DNA of 64,000 nucleotides from positions 104,511 to 168,510 of the forward strand of contig JAGACA010000010.1 in the NCBI GenBank assembly GCA_017614315.1, given 5' to 3'. This DNA is from Clostridia bacterium. Lineage in GTDB: Bacteria; Bacillota; Clostridia; Christensenellales; CAG-138. The translations under genes and the position numbers were made by a program. The notes beneath the pieces are model-generated. The model saw nothing but the letters and a program-made list of their open reading frames with translations. It was not told the origin of the DNA and ran no database searches. Every line of letters starts with the position of its first letter. Position 1 is the first letter of the stretch. Of the stretch, positions 17,532 through 26,822 are shown piece after piece.

Positions 17532-18791
17532 TTACTCTGCGAAGTATCTTGCGAGATCGCTTATGTCGGCTTCGGTCTCCGTTCCGTCGGACATGCATTT
17601 GATCCTGACCCTGCCTGCGGCGAGCTCTTCGTCGCCGAGAGCGACGGTGTATTTCGCTCCGAGCTTGTTGGCGTACTTGAACTGAGCCTTGAAGCTTCTG
17701 TCCATGTGATCGAACTCCGCGGAGACGCCTTCCGAACGGAGCGTCTGAGCGAGCTCGAAAGCCTTCATCCTCGGCGCTTCGCCGTTCGCTGCGAAGTAGA
17801 CGGTCACGCCGTCCGGTTCGGGGAACGCGGCGTTGTTGTTCTCCATGACGGCGAGCAGTCTTTCCATGCCGAGGCCGAAGCCCACTGCGGGGATCGACGG
17901 TCCGCCGAGCTCCTCGATTAGGCCGTTGTATCGGCCGCCGGCGCAGACCGCGCCCTGCGCGCCGATCCTGTTCGAGATGACCTCGAACACCGTGCCGGTG
18001 TAATAATCGAGGCCGCGGACTATGTCGGGATCGAGCACGTATTCCGCTTTTGCGGCGTCAAGGCAAGCCTTTACTCCTTCGAAATGCCTGCGGCAGTCGT
18101 CGCAGAGATAGTCGATGGTGCGCGGCGCGTTTTTGACGATCGCGCGGCATTTTTCCTCCTTGCAGTCGATTATCCGCATCGGGTTCTTTTCGAACCTGTC
18201 GCGGCAGGTCTCGCACATCTCCTCAAGATGGCTCCCGAGGAATTCCCTCAGCGCCCTGTTGTATTCCCTGCGGCACTCGGGACATCCTATGCTGTTTATA
18301 TGGAGCATGAGATCCTTTACGCCGAGCTTTCTAAAGAGCGAGAGCGCAAGAAGTATGACCTCAGCGTCGGTCTCCGGCGCATATGAGCCGACGACCTCCA
18401 CGCCGAACTGATGATGCTCGCGGAGCCTGCCCGCCTGGGGCTTTTCATAGCGGAAGGTCGGCGAATCGAGATAATATAGCTTCTGCGGCATGGGCTCGTT
18501 GAACAGCCTGTTTTCGAGGAAAGCGCGAACCATGCCCGCAGTGCCCTCGGGCTTGAGCGTTATGGAGCGCCCGCCCTTGTCGTTGAAGGTGTACATCTCC
18601 TTCTGGACGATGTCCGTCGTATCGCCGACGCCGCGAAGGAAAAGCTCGGTATGCTCGATGACCGGCGTGCGGAGCTCGCTCGCGCCGTACAGCGCGCACA
18701 TCTCGCGTATCGTCCTTTCGATATAGTGCCACTTGAAGCTTTCGGACGGAAGCACGTCCTTTGTGCCTTTGGGGGCCTGTATGTTTATCAT
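17532..18791 (-). CDS. hisS: Histidyl-tRNA synthetase
   Basis: Class II synthetase charging tRNA(His); 419 residues. It starts MINIQAPKGTKDVLPSE. Motif 2 is TLKPEGTAGMVRAFLE, and the histidine-specific motifs are RGLDYYTGTVFEV and GGRYNGLIEELGG. The C-terminal anticodon-binding domain is complete. GGAGG lies directly before the ATG. It is the last gene of the block, 40 nt after dnaX. Confidence 0.96.
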   Translation of the reverse strand: MINIQAPKGTKDVLPSESFKWHYIERTIREMCALYGASELRTPVIEHTELFLRGVGDTTDIVQKEMYTFNDKGGRSITLKPEGTAGMVRAFLENRLFNEPMPQKLYYLDSPTFRYEKPQAGRLREHHQFGVEVVGSYAPETDAEVILLALSLFRKLGVKDLMLHINSIGCPECRREYNRALREFLGSHLEEMCETCRDRFEKNPMRIIDCKEEKCRAIVKNAPRTIDYLCDDCRRHFEGVKACLDAAKAEYVLDPDIVRGLDYYTGTVFEVISNRIGAQGAVCAGGRYNGLIEELGGPSIPAVGFGLGMERLLAVMENNNAAFPEPDGVTVYFAANGEAPRMKAFELAQTLRSEGVSAEFDHMDRSFKAQFKYANKLGAKYTVALGDEELAAGRVRIKCMSDGTETEADISDLARYFAE

Positions 18792-18831
18792 ATTACCTCC
18801 CGTGCCTTGATAGGCTGTTCGTAAAGAAAGA

Positions 18832-20439
18832 TCAGTTTTCGATTATTGGGACGCCGAAAAGCTCGGTAACGGTGCTTTGACGGACGGCGCCGTCCTTCCT
18901 GTGTTCGAGTTCGACCGTTACGGGTGCGATCGCTTTTTTCGCCGTTTCCCTTAGAAGGCTCCTCATTGCCGGTTCGCAGGCATAGCGGTAAAGATTGGTG
19001 CCCTTTTTGTCGAACAGAATGTGCAGGACGCCGTCCGAGAGCCAATGCGCGGCGGACGTATCCATCGCGAAATACAGCGTCGGATCCTCGTTTTCGAGCG
19101 TTGCAAGCAGCGCGGAGTAAAGCTCGTCCGCCTGTTTGCCCGCGCCGGGAACTTCGATCGGCTCGTCCGCTGCGGGGACTTCCGCAGGAGCTTTCACGGC
19201 CTGTGCGGCTTCCTCTTTTATCTCGCGGGAAGCGGCTTTCGTTTCCTTCGCGGTCTCGCGCGCAGCCGCGGACGCCGCTGCTTTCGCGTCCTCCGCAATC
19301 CTGCCAAGCTTCTTTTCGAGCTCGTTCATGCGGTCGGTGACGGAAGCGATATCGGCGTTGAGATCCGGACGGCAGATAGATATGAGCGTGCTTTCGAGCA
19401 GTGTCCTCGGCGTAGAAACGAGCTTGAGGTCGAGCTGGAGCTTCAGAAGCTCCTCCACCGCCCTTTCCGCCCTTTCCTTCGAAATGCGTTTTGCCTGCGC
19501 CTCGTAATCCTTCATCATTTCGTCGGTGCAGTCGAGTATGTCGCGGCAGTCGCCGCAGATCTTCGTCAAAAGCAGCGCCCTGAAATGAGAGGCGAGATCG
19601 TTTGAAAACACGCCCAGATCGCGGCCGGATCTGACGACCTCGTCCACGAACCGCAGCGCGGCTTTGCAGTCGGAATCGATGACTGCGTCCGCGGCCTTTA
19701 TCAGGAACGCCGAGTTCACGGAGCCGAGCACGTTCATAACGTCGGCCTCCGTCACGTCGCCTCCGCAGAAGGAGAGACACTGATCGGCTATACTGAGGCA
19801 GTCGCGCATGCCGCCCTCTGCCGCCCTCGCTATGGCGACGAGTCCCTTTTCGTCGATATGAGCGCCGATCCGGTCGAGTGAGCGCTTCATTGAATCGACC
19901 ATTTCGGACACGCGGAGCCTGTGGAACTCGAAGCGCTGGCATCTTGAAACGATGGTCGCGGGAAGCATCTGCGGCTCGGTCGTCGCGAGTATGAACACGA
20001 CGTGTGCGGGCGGCTCTTCAAGCGTTTTTAAGAGGGCGTTCGACGCGTTCCTCGTGAGCATGTGCGCTTCGTCGATTATATAGACCTTGGTTTTGAGCTC
20101 GAGCGGAGCGAATTCCGCGCGTTCGATAAGAGCCCTCATGTCGTCGACGCCCGAGTTGGACGCCGCGTCGAGCTCGATTATGTCAACGCTGTTTTTGGCG
20201 AGGCACGCAGAGCATTTCATGCAGGGCTCGCCGTCCTCCGGGGAAAGGCAGTTGATCGCCCTTGCGAGTATCCTCGCGGTGCTCGTTTTGCCCGTTCCGC
20301 GGCTGCCGCAGAAAAGATAGGCGTGCGCGACGCGCCCCGACCTCAATTGGTTGAGCAGTATCTTTGTTATATGCGGCTGTCCGATTATTTCGCCAAATCT
20401 CGACGGGCGAAACTTGCGGTAAAGAGCATTGTACGCCAT
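18832..20439 (-). CDS. dnaX: DNA polymerase III subunit tau/gamma
   Basis: Clamp-loader ATPase of the replisome; 535 residues. N-terminal AAA+ domain: Walker A GSRGTGKTS (about 45-53), a zinc module with Cys in CLSPEDGEPCMKCSAC, DEAH-like VYIIDEAHML and the SRC arginine-finger motif VSRCQRF. Domain III follows, then a charged Ala/Glu/Lys linker (about 375-430) and a short tau-specific C-terminus. The ATG lies one base after the rsfS stop. SD is weak (GGGA). The usual neighbours ebfC and recR are absent; hisS follows instead. I did not find a clear gamma frameshift signal. Confidence 0.95.
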   Translation of the reverse strand: MAYNALYRKFRPSRFGEIIGQPHITKILLNQLRSGRVAHAYLFCGSRGTGKTSTARILARAINCLSPEDGEPCMKCSACLAKNSVDIIELDAASNSGVDDMRALIERAEFAPLELKTKVYIIDEAHMLTRNASNALLKTLEEPPAHVVFILATTEPQMLPATIVSRCQRFEFHRLRVSEMVDSMKRSLDRIGAHIDEKGLVAIARAAEGGMRDCLSIADQCLSFCGGDVTEADVMNVLGSVNSAFLIKAADAVIDSDCKAALRFVDEVVRSGRDLGVFSNDLASHFRALLLTKICGDCRDILDCTDEMMKDYEAQAKRISKERAERAVEELLKLQLDLKLVSTPRTLLESTLISICRPDLNADIASVTDRMNELEKKLGRIAEDAKAAASAAARETAKETKAASREIKEEAAQAVKAPAEVPAADEPIEVPGAGKQADELYSALLATLENEDPTLYFAMDTSAAHWLSDGVLHILFDKKGTNLYRYACEPAMRSLLRETAKKAIAPVTVELEHRKDGAVRQSTVTELFGVPIIEN

Positions 20440-20440
20440 T

Positions 20441-20839
20441 TTATTCGTTCCCGGATCTGATGATCTCGTTTACTCCGTCTGTCCAGAGCCTTTCGATGTT
20501 GTAGTATTCCCTCTCCTCGGGATAGAAGATGTGCAGAAGAACATGTCCGAAATCGAGGACGATCCATCTGCCCTCGCGGTAGCCTTCCTCGCGGCGCAGA
20601 TTGAGACCGATCTCCTTGTACTTTTCGAGCACCTCGTCGCAGATGGCCTTGGTCTGGATGATGCTCGTGCCGCTGCAGATCACGAACCAGTCCGCGATGA
20701 TGGTCTTATCGGCGACGTCGATCGCGATGATATCGGTCGCCTTTTTGTTCTCGAGCACGGAGATGAGCTTCTCCACCTGCTGTCTGACCTCCGCCTTAAG
20801 GCGGAGCTCGATGTCGTTTTCGAATATGATGTTATCCAT
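20441..20839 (-). CDS. rsfS: Ribosomal silencing factor RsfS
   Basis: 132 residues. RsfS binds ribosomal protein uL14 and blocks subunit joining in poor nutrient conditions. The family core is clear: ADWFVICSGTS, GYREGRWIVLDFGHVLLHIFYPEEREYYNIERLW. Its start overlaps the end of nadD-yqeK by 8 nt, and SD CCGGAGG is present. The order nadD, yqeK, rsfS is conserved in Firmicutes. Confidence 0.95.
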   Translation of the reverse strand: MDNIIFENDIELRLKAEVRQQVEKLISVLENKKATDIIAIDVADKTIIADWFVICSGTSIIQTKAICDEVLEKYKEIGLNLRREEGYREGRWIVLDFGHVLLHIFYPEEREYYNIERLWTDGVNEIIRSGNE

Positions 20840-22016
20840 TGTTTTCCTCCGGATCTTTGTCTGTCAAGCCGTTAAGATAGTCTATCACGCTCTGCGTCGA
20901 GGGGTTGACCGCCCTGCCGCTCCTTTTTGTGTAATCGGCGGAATGCCGCATAACGAGCAGCATGGCGCGGTTTATGTCGCTGTACGCCACGTCGCGTATG
21001 TCGTCTACGCCGTCGAAATCCCTTGACGGTTCGATCTTGTCGGCGACATAGATTATTTTGTCCATAAGGGACATTCCCACGCGGCCGATTGTGTGACAGC
21101 TTATCGCCGAAAGCACCTCGGGATCGGTCACGCCGTATTTCTCCATCGCGAGCACCGCTCCGAGCCTTGAATGGATGAGGTACGGGTTCTGCTCTTCCTC
21201 TGCCGTGATGAAAATGCCGTTTCTTTCGCAGTAATCGAGCAGCTCCTTGTTGGGGAGCTTTATGCAGTCGTGGAGCAGCGCGGCGAGCCTCGCCTTTTTC
21301 ATGTCCGCGCCGTAACGCTTTGCGAGCTTTACGGCCTCGCAGCAGGTAAGCATGGTATGCCTTAAACGCTTTTTCCTGATGACCTCGCCGATGGAGTTCC
21401 TGATCAAAACGATATCGTCTGGCATATAAAGGGCGTTTTCATAGAGGAAATGCTCTGTGTTCATGGCGACGAGGGTATCGACCGGCTCGGCCTCGAACAT
21501 GCGCCTTCTCACTTCGGTCGAGGATATGTCGGGGCCGCGGAAGGACGAAACAGTCACCTCGCCGCCGAAGCGCGACATTATGCCGTCCGCAAGGGAGCAG
21601 AGTTCGGGCTCGTGCCCCGGTCTTCCCACCGCCAGGATCTTGGCCGTGCGGAGTATCCCCTCGGGATCGCGCCAGTTCGGGAAGCTCTCGAGCATGTCCG
21701 CGCCGACGATCAGGTATATCTCGGCGCCGCGTATCTGCCTTTTGAAAAAGTCGACGGTATCGACCGTATAGCTTTTCCCTTCGCGCTTTATCTCGACGTC
21801 GGACGCCGAAATGCCGTTCTCGTGTTCGAGCGCGCCTTCGAGCATGCGGAAGCGGATATTCGCCGCGAGCCTCGCGGGATCGGGCTTGTGTGGCGGGTCG
21901 GCTGCGACGACCATAAAAAGCTTGTCCAGGGAAAGCTCTTCCCGGACATGCCGCGCAGTCCATATATGCCCCAGATGCACGGGGTTAAAGGTCCCGCCGA
22001 ATATACCTATCCTCAT
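20832..22016 (-). CDS. nadD: Nicotinate-nucleotide adenylyltransferase fused to YqeK-type HD phosphohydrolase
   Basis: A 394-residue fusion. Residues 1-205 are NadD, which adenylates nicotinate mononucleotide in NAD synthesis: GGTFNPVHLGH nucleotidyltransferase motif, DPPHK, LIVGADML and ISSTEVRRR. Residues about 206-394 are an HD-domain protein like YqeK: RLRHTMLTCCEA, ALLHDCIKL (the HD pair), the later SCHTIGR and YVADKIEPSRDF. YqeK proteins have been shown to hydrolyse Ap4A symmetrically. Bacillus has two separate adjacent genes; here they are one chain without a visible stop or shift. No SD precedes the ATG. A -10 box lies 8 bp upstream, so the mRNA is probably leaderless. Confidence 0.94.
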   Translation of the reverse strand: MRIGIFGGTFNPVHLGHIWTARHVREELSLDKLFMVVAADPPHKPDPARLAANIRFRMLEGALEHENGISASDVEIKREGKSYTVDTVDFFKRQIRGAEIYLIVGADMLESFPNWRDPEGILRTAKILAVGRPGHEPELCSLADGIMSRFGGEVTVSSFRGPDISSTEVRRRMFEAEPVDTLVAMNTEHFLYENALYMPDDIVLIRNSIGEVIRKKRLRHTMLTCCEAVKLAKRYGADMKKARLAALLHDCIKLPNKELLDYCERNGIFITAEEEQNPYLIHSRLGAVLAMEKYGVTDPEVLSAISCHTIGRVGMSLMDKIIYVADKIEPSRDFDGVDDIRDVAYSDINRAMLLVMRHSADYTKRSGRAVNPSTQSVIDYLNGLTDKDPEENNG

Positions 22017-22024
22017 AATAAAAG

Positions 22025-22053
22025 ATTATACAACATTTTTAACCGTTTGTGAA
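22025..22053 (-). promoter_or_regulatory. nadD-yqeK promoter, predicted near-leaderless
   Basis: Minus strand: TTCACA (22048-22053), 17 bp, TATAAT (22025-22030). Only 8 nt separate the -10 from the ATG at 22014-22016, and there is no SD. Confidence 0.65.
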
Positions 22054-22085
22054 TAGCAATCGGAAAAATCGGAAAGAAAAAAGAT

Positions 22086-22895
22086 ATGTGCGATCAGGCT
22101 CGGAACAAGGCGCTGTCGGAGCGCATTTGCCGCGTGAGTTTTCGGGGCGGAAGAAGGCTTCCCGCCTTCGTTTTCGACTGTGTTTTTCTATCGGCGGCGG
22201 CTTTTTCGGGAGCTTATCTTGCGGTAAGGCCGCATTTTGCGAACCGCACTGCGGCGCTGACGGTATCATTCGTGACGCTTGCTCTCGGCGCGCTCGTCTT
22301 TATTGCCGTGAGACGCGCTCTTTTCGAAAAGCACCGGGCGAATATGCGTCGTGCCGCTCGTGAGGAGCTCATCGACCTGAAGCTTGTTATGGAACCGGAT
22401 CCCTTCGGATCGTCAGCCGGCTCGGATCGGCGCGTATACGTATCGCGGTCGATCGACGCGCTTTCCGCCGACGAGGTAAAGGCCGCGTATCTTTCGTCGG
22501 AAAAGCCTTTGACGATCGTCGCTTTTTCGAAGCCCACGGAGGCGGCGGAGAGGCTCCTGTCGGAGCTTCCGGACGTTTCAGTCAAAACGCCGCGCGATCA
22601 TTTGGGCGAAAAAGCGGCGGAATCGATCCGGATCGAAGAGAGCGAGATAGATGCACGTATCGTCAGGAAACACGGCAGCATATGCAGGCGTCCGCGGATA
22701 AAAAAGGAGCTCTTTGCCTTATCGAAGGAAAGAGCCGTTAAATACATCCTGCTCGGAGGCGTTTTGATGCTTATGTCGTTTTTCATGCGTTACGCTGTCT
22801 ATTACAGGACATTGGCGTCGATCACGCTCACCGCAGGCGCGTCTGTATTCGCAGTCGACGCGTACGGGAAAGGCAATAAGAAAACCGCCCGGTAA
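22086..22895 (+). CDS. Unknown membrane protein
   Basis: 269 residues, not recognised. Two membrane spans near the N-terminus (about 27-47 and 54-75), a basic stretch, a soluble middle (about 88-215) with DRRVYVSRSIDALSADEVKAAYLSSEKPLTIVAF, then another two spans (about 218-262). It reads as a small domain held between two hairpin membrane anchors. The start at 22086 has only a weak GAAAG site. Divergent from nadD and convergent with obgE. Base composition matches the neighbours. Confidence 0.65.
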   Translation: MCDQARNKALSERICRVSFRGGRRLPAFVFDCVFLSAAAFSGAYLAVRPHFANRTAALTVSFVTLALGALVFIAVRRALFEKHRANMRRAAREELIDLKLVMEPDPFGSSAGSDRRVYVSRSIDALSADEVKAAYLSSEKPLTIVAFSKPTEAAERLLSELPDVSVKTPRDHLGEKAAESIRIEESEIDARIVRKHGSICRRPRIKKELFALSKERAVKYILLGGVLMLMSFFMRYAVYYRTLASITLTAGASVFAVDAYGKGNKKTAR

Positions 22896-22935
22896 TGGTG
22901 CATTCACTTAAGGAGATGCGCCAAAGAGCGGTTCG
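22880..22935 (-). terminator. obgE terminator formed by nested hairpins
   Basis: Outer arms AACCGC (22880-22885 region) and GCGGTT (22928-22933) enclose an inner stem TGGTGCAT/ATGCGCCA with 12-nt loop. On the minus strand a T-rich TTTTCTTATT follows. The inner stem is copy 2 of the repeat seen near 4746. It overlaps the 3' end of the convergent gene. Confidence 0.55.
22897..22922 (+). repeat. Copy 2 of the short intergenic repeat
   Basis: GGTGCATTCACTTAAGGAG followed by ATGCG. It differs from copy 1 (4745-4770) at only two positions in 24, and lies 3 nt after the stop of the plus-strand gene. Confidence 0.6.
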
Positions 22936-22948
22936 TTTAAGATCGGCA

Positions 22949-24876
<1,928 letters not shown>

Positions 24877-24882
24877 GCGGAC

Positions 24883-24911
24883 AATTTAACATATTTTGAC
24901 CGATTTGTCCA
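24883..24911 (-). promoter_or_regulatory. nth-obgE promoter, predicted leaderless
   Basis: Minus strand: TGGACA (24906-24911), 17 bp, TAAATT (24883-24888), then 6 nt, then the nth ATG (24874-24876). The expected transcription start is the A of the ATG. Confidence 0.55.
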
Positions 24912-24918
24912 TAGAGTT

Positions 24919-25308
24919 TCATTTTTTGCCAAGCATATTGATGAGGTTCATCATATCGCCTCCGTTTTTCATGAGTCCGGCGAGTTTTACGAGCATGGCG
25001 AGCTGGTTCATCTGATCCTGCGCCCTGTTGCCGCCCGCGTCCTGCCGCGGGACGTTCCTTGCGATCGCCCGTTCCTCTCCCCTGCGTCTTTCCGTCTCTA
25101 TGCTCTCAAACGATACGCCGAAATCCTCGCCGATATGTCTTATCTCGTTCGGCGCGGAAAAGGGCGTCATGGCTGCAAGAAACGCGCGAAGGCCCTCTAC
25201 GCCCTGCTCCTCCCTTATCCTTCTTGCAAGACGGAGCATCGGCGACGCCTCGTCGAAGCCGTATGACGGCGGTCCGGGCTTATAATTCCTTGCAGGCATT
25301 TTCTGCAT
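24919..25308 (-). CDS. Small protein of unknown function
   Basis: 129 residues, not recognised. Soluble, basic and Met/Gly-rich: ASPMLRLARRIREEQGVEGLRAFLAAMTPF, a charged middle (TERRRGEERAIARN), and a tail LMKNGGDMMNLINMLGKK. Strong SD GGAGGGG before the ATG supports real translation. It is divergent from another small unknown gene at 25416 that also has an N/L-rich MMNLL segment. The shared upstream region has a forespore-promoter-like sequence, so a sporulation link is possible but unproven. Confidence 0.7.
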   Translation of the reverse strand: MQKMPARNYKPGPPSYGFDEASPMLRLARRIREEQGVEGLRAFLAAMTPFSAPNEIRHIGEDFGVSFESIETERRRGEERAIARNVPRQDAGGNRAQDQMNQLAMLVKLAGLMKNGGDMMNLINMLGKK

Positions 25309-25365
25309 ATTCCCCTCCGAGATCCCGTTTTCGGTAAGTCCCGACGGTCTATTATATTCGCTGAG

Positions 25366-25394
25366 GTATCAATTTGTGAGCGCGCGGCATACGA
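25366..25394 (+). promoter_or_regulatory. Possible forespore (sigma-G-like) promoter
   Basis: GTATC (25366-25370), 17 bp, CATACGA (25388-25394). Compared with the sigma-G pattern GHATR-17/18-CATWMTA this is 4/5 and 6/7. The SD of the gene at 25416 lies about 10 nt downstream. The match could be chance. Confidence 0.3.
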
Positions 25395-25415
25395 TTTACC
25401 GAAGGGAGGCGGAAT

Positions 25416-25694
25416 ATGAAAAGAAGCCTTAAGGATACGATCCGTGTAAAAGAAAAGCCCGGCGCGGGAACGGAGAGCCTTCCCGGAGATCTCGGCGCGC
25501 TCGCCGACAGATATAAAGGCCTGAGCGAATCGGAGCTTATGATGAACCTTTTGACGGAAACCAGAAGGCGAAAGGCCGACGGGAGCTTCGATATGGAGTC
25601 CGTAAGGAGCGGCATGAACGCGATACTGCCCATGCTCGACGAAGGGCAGAAGAGAAAGCTTTATGAAATAATCGGCAAAATGGAAAAGGAATGA
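25416..25694 (+). CDS. Small protein of unknown function
   Basis: 92 residues, not recognised: basic start MKRSLKDTIRVKEKPGAG, then predicted helices (SESELMMNLLTETRRRKADGSF, MNAILPMLDEGQKRKLYEIIGKMEKE). Strong SD GGGAGG before the ATG. The order helix, short DGSF loop, helix and a polar Lys/Glu end suggest a small cytosolic helical protein. Divergent from the unknown gene at 24919 and convergent with the rRNA methyltransferase, 6 nt between stops. Confidence 0.7.
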   Translation: MKRSLKDTIRVKEKPGAGTESLPGDLGALADRYKGLSESELMMNLLTETRRRKADGSFDMESVRSGMNAILPMLDEGQKRKLYEIIGKMEKE

Positions 25695-25700
25695 GGCGTC

Positions 25701-26822
25701 TCATTCCTTGATAAAACCTTCCTCGGCGAAGAAGCGGTACAGCGTACAGGTCATGCCGCCGTTAGACAGCTTCCTGCGCTTGTCGGCCTTCCTGCCGTAA
25801 ATGCGCTCGAATTCCCTGTGCGAGGCGATTATGTTCTTATCCCAATGTGTGAGCTTGTCGAACACCGTTCGCATCTCTTTATACAGCTTTTCCGCTTCGC
25901 GTTTTTCCATCAGGCGTTCGCCGTACGGAGGATTGCATACTATTATGCCGCTTTCCGCGGGAGGATCGAGCTCCGAGAGAGGACGGACGAGCCACCTTAC
26001 GGTGACCCCCGCTTTTTTCGCGTGCTTTTTGCAGATATCTATCGCGTGCGGATCGATGTCCGAACCGAGTATGTCGGGAGTGATATCGATGACGAGATCT
26101 CTCGCCTCCTCGCGCGCTGTCTCAAAGGGTCTGCCCTCCGCGAAGCGCCATTTCTCCGCGGCGAAGCTCCTGCCCATGCCCACCGCCATGTTGCGTGCGA
26201 TCATCGCGGCCTCTATGGGCATGGTGCCCGAACCGCACATGGGATCGACGAGAGGTATTCCGCGGTCATAGCGCGAGAGCTCGACTATCGCCGCGCCGAG
26301 GGTCTCCGAGATGGGAGCTGCGACGTTCCACGTCCTGTAGCCCCTTCTCGACAGTCCCGCGCCGCAGCAGTCGAGAGCGACCGTGACGACGTCCCTTATA
26401 ATTCCGATCTCGATTATTATCTCGTCTCCGTCCTCGGGAAGGGATCTTGTTTTATACGCCTCGAACAGCGAGTCGACAATCGCCTTTTTGGATACGCTCT
26501 GGCAGTCGGATACGGCGAAAAGCGTGCTCTTGGCCGATTTGCCGTTGACGTGGATGAAGTCGCGGCGGCCGATGTAGTCCTTCCAGCGAATCGCGCGGAC
26601 GCCGGTATAGAGCTCCTCGAACGATCTTGCCCCGAACTCGCCTACGACCATCAGCACGCGCTCTGCCGTGCGGAGCCACAGGCAAGCTCTTGCCATATCG
26701 GCGTATCCGCATTCGAAATCGACCCTCGCGTCAACGACTTTGGTCACATTTATTCCGAGAGCCGCAAGCTCGTTTGAAACGAGCGCCTCGATACCCATTT
26801 TGCACGTGGCGAAGAACCTCAT
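25701..26822 (-). CDS. THUMP-domain rRNA guanine-N2 methyltransferase, RlmL N-terminal/YpsC type
   Basis: 373 residues from the ATG at 26820-26822 (SD GGAGAG), overlapping the TPR gene stop by ATGA. N-terminal THUMP-like region (about 1-155), then a methyltransferase fold with VDPMCGSGTMPIEAAMIARN (SAM binding) and the NPPYGER catalytic motif typical of N2-guanine/N6-adenine methyltransferases. It corresponds to the N-terminal half of E. coli RlmL and to stand-alone Bacillus YpsC, which act on 23S rRNA. The exact target is inferred from the family. Confidence 0.88.
   Translation of the reverse strand: MRFFATCKMGIEALVSNELAALGINVTKVVDARVDFECGYADMARACLWLRTAERVLMVVGEFGARSFEELYTGVRAIRWKDYIGRRDFIHVNGKSAKSTLFAVSDCQSVSKKAIVDSLFEAYKTRSLPEDGDEIIIEIGIIRDVVTVALDCCGAGLSRRGYRTWNVAAPISETLGAAIVELSRYDRGIPLVDPMCGSGTMPIEAAMIARNMAVGMGRSFAAEKWRFAEGRPFETAREEARDLVIDITPDILGSDIDPHAIDICKKHAKKAGVTVRWLVRPLSELDPPAESGIIVCNPPYGERLMEKREAEKLYKEMRTVFDKLTHWDKNIIASHREFERIYGRKADKRRKLSNGGMTCTLYRFFAEEGFIKE

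Noticed and set aside
18832..20439. Programmed frameshift site in dnaX for a gamma subunit
   Set aside because: I could not find a clear slippery A-run plus hairpin in the expected region.
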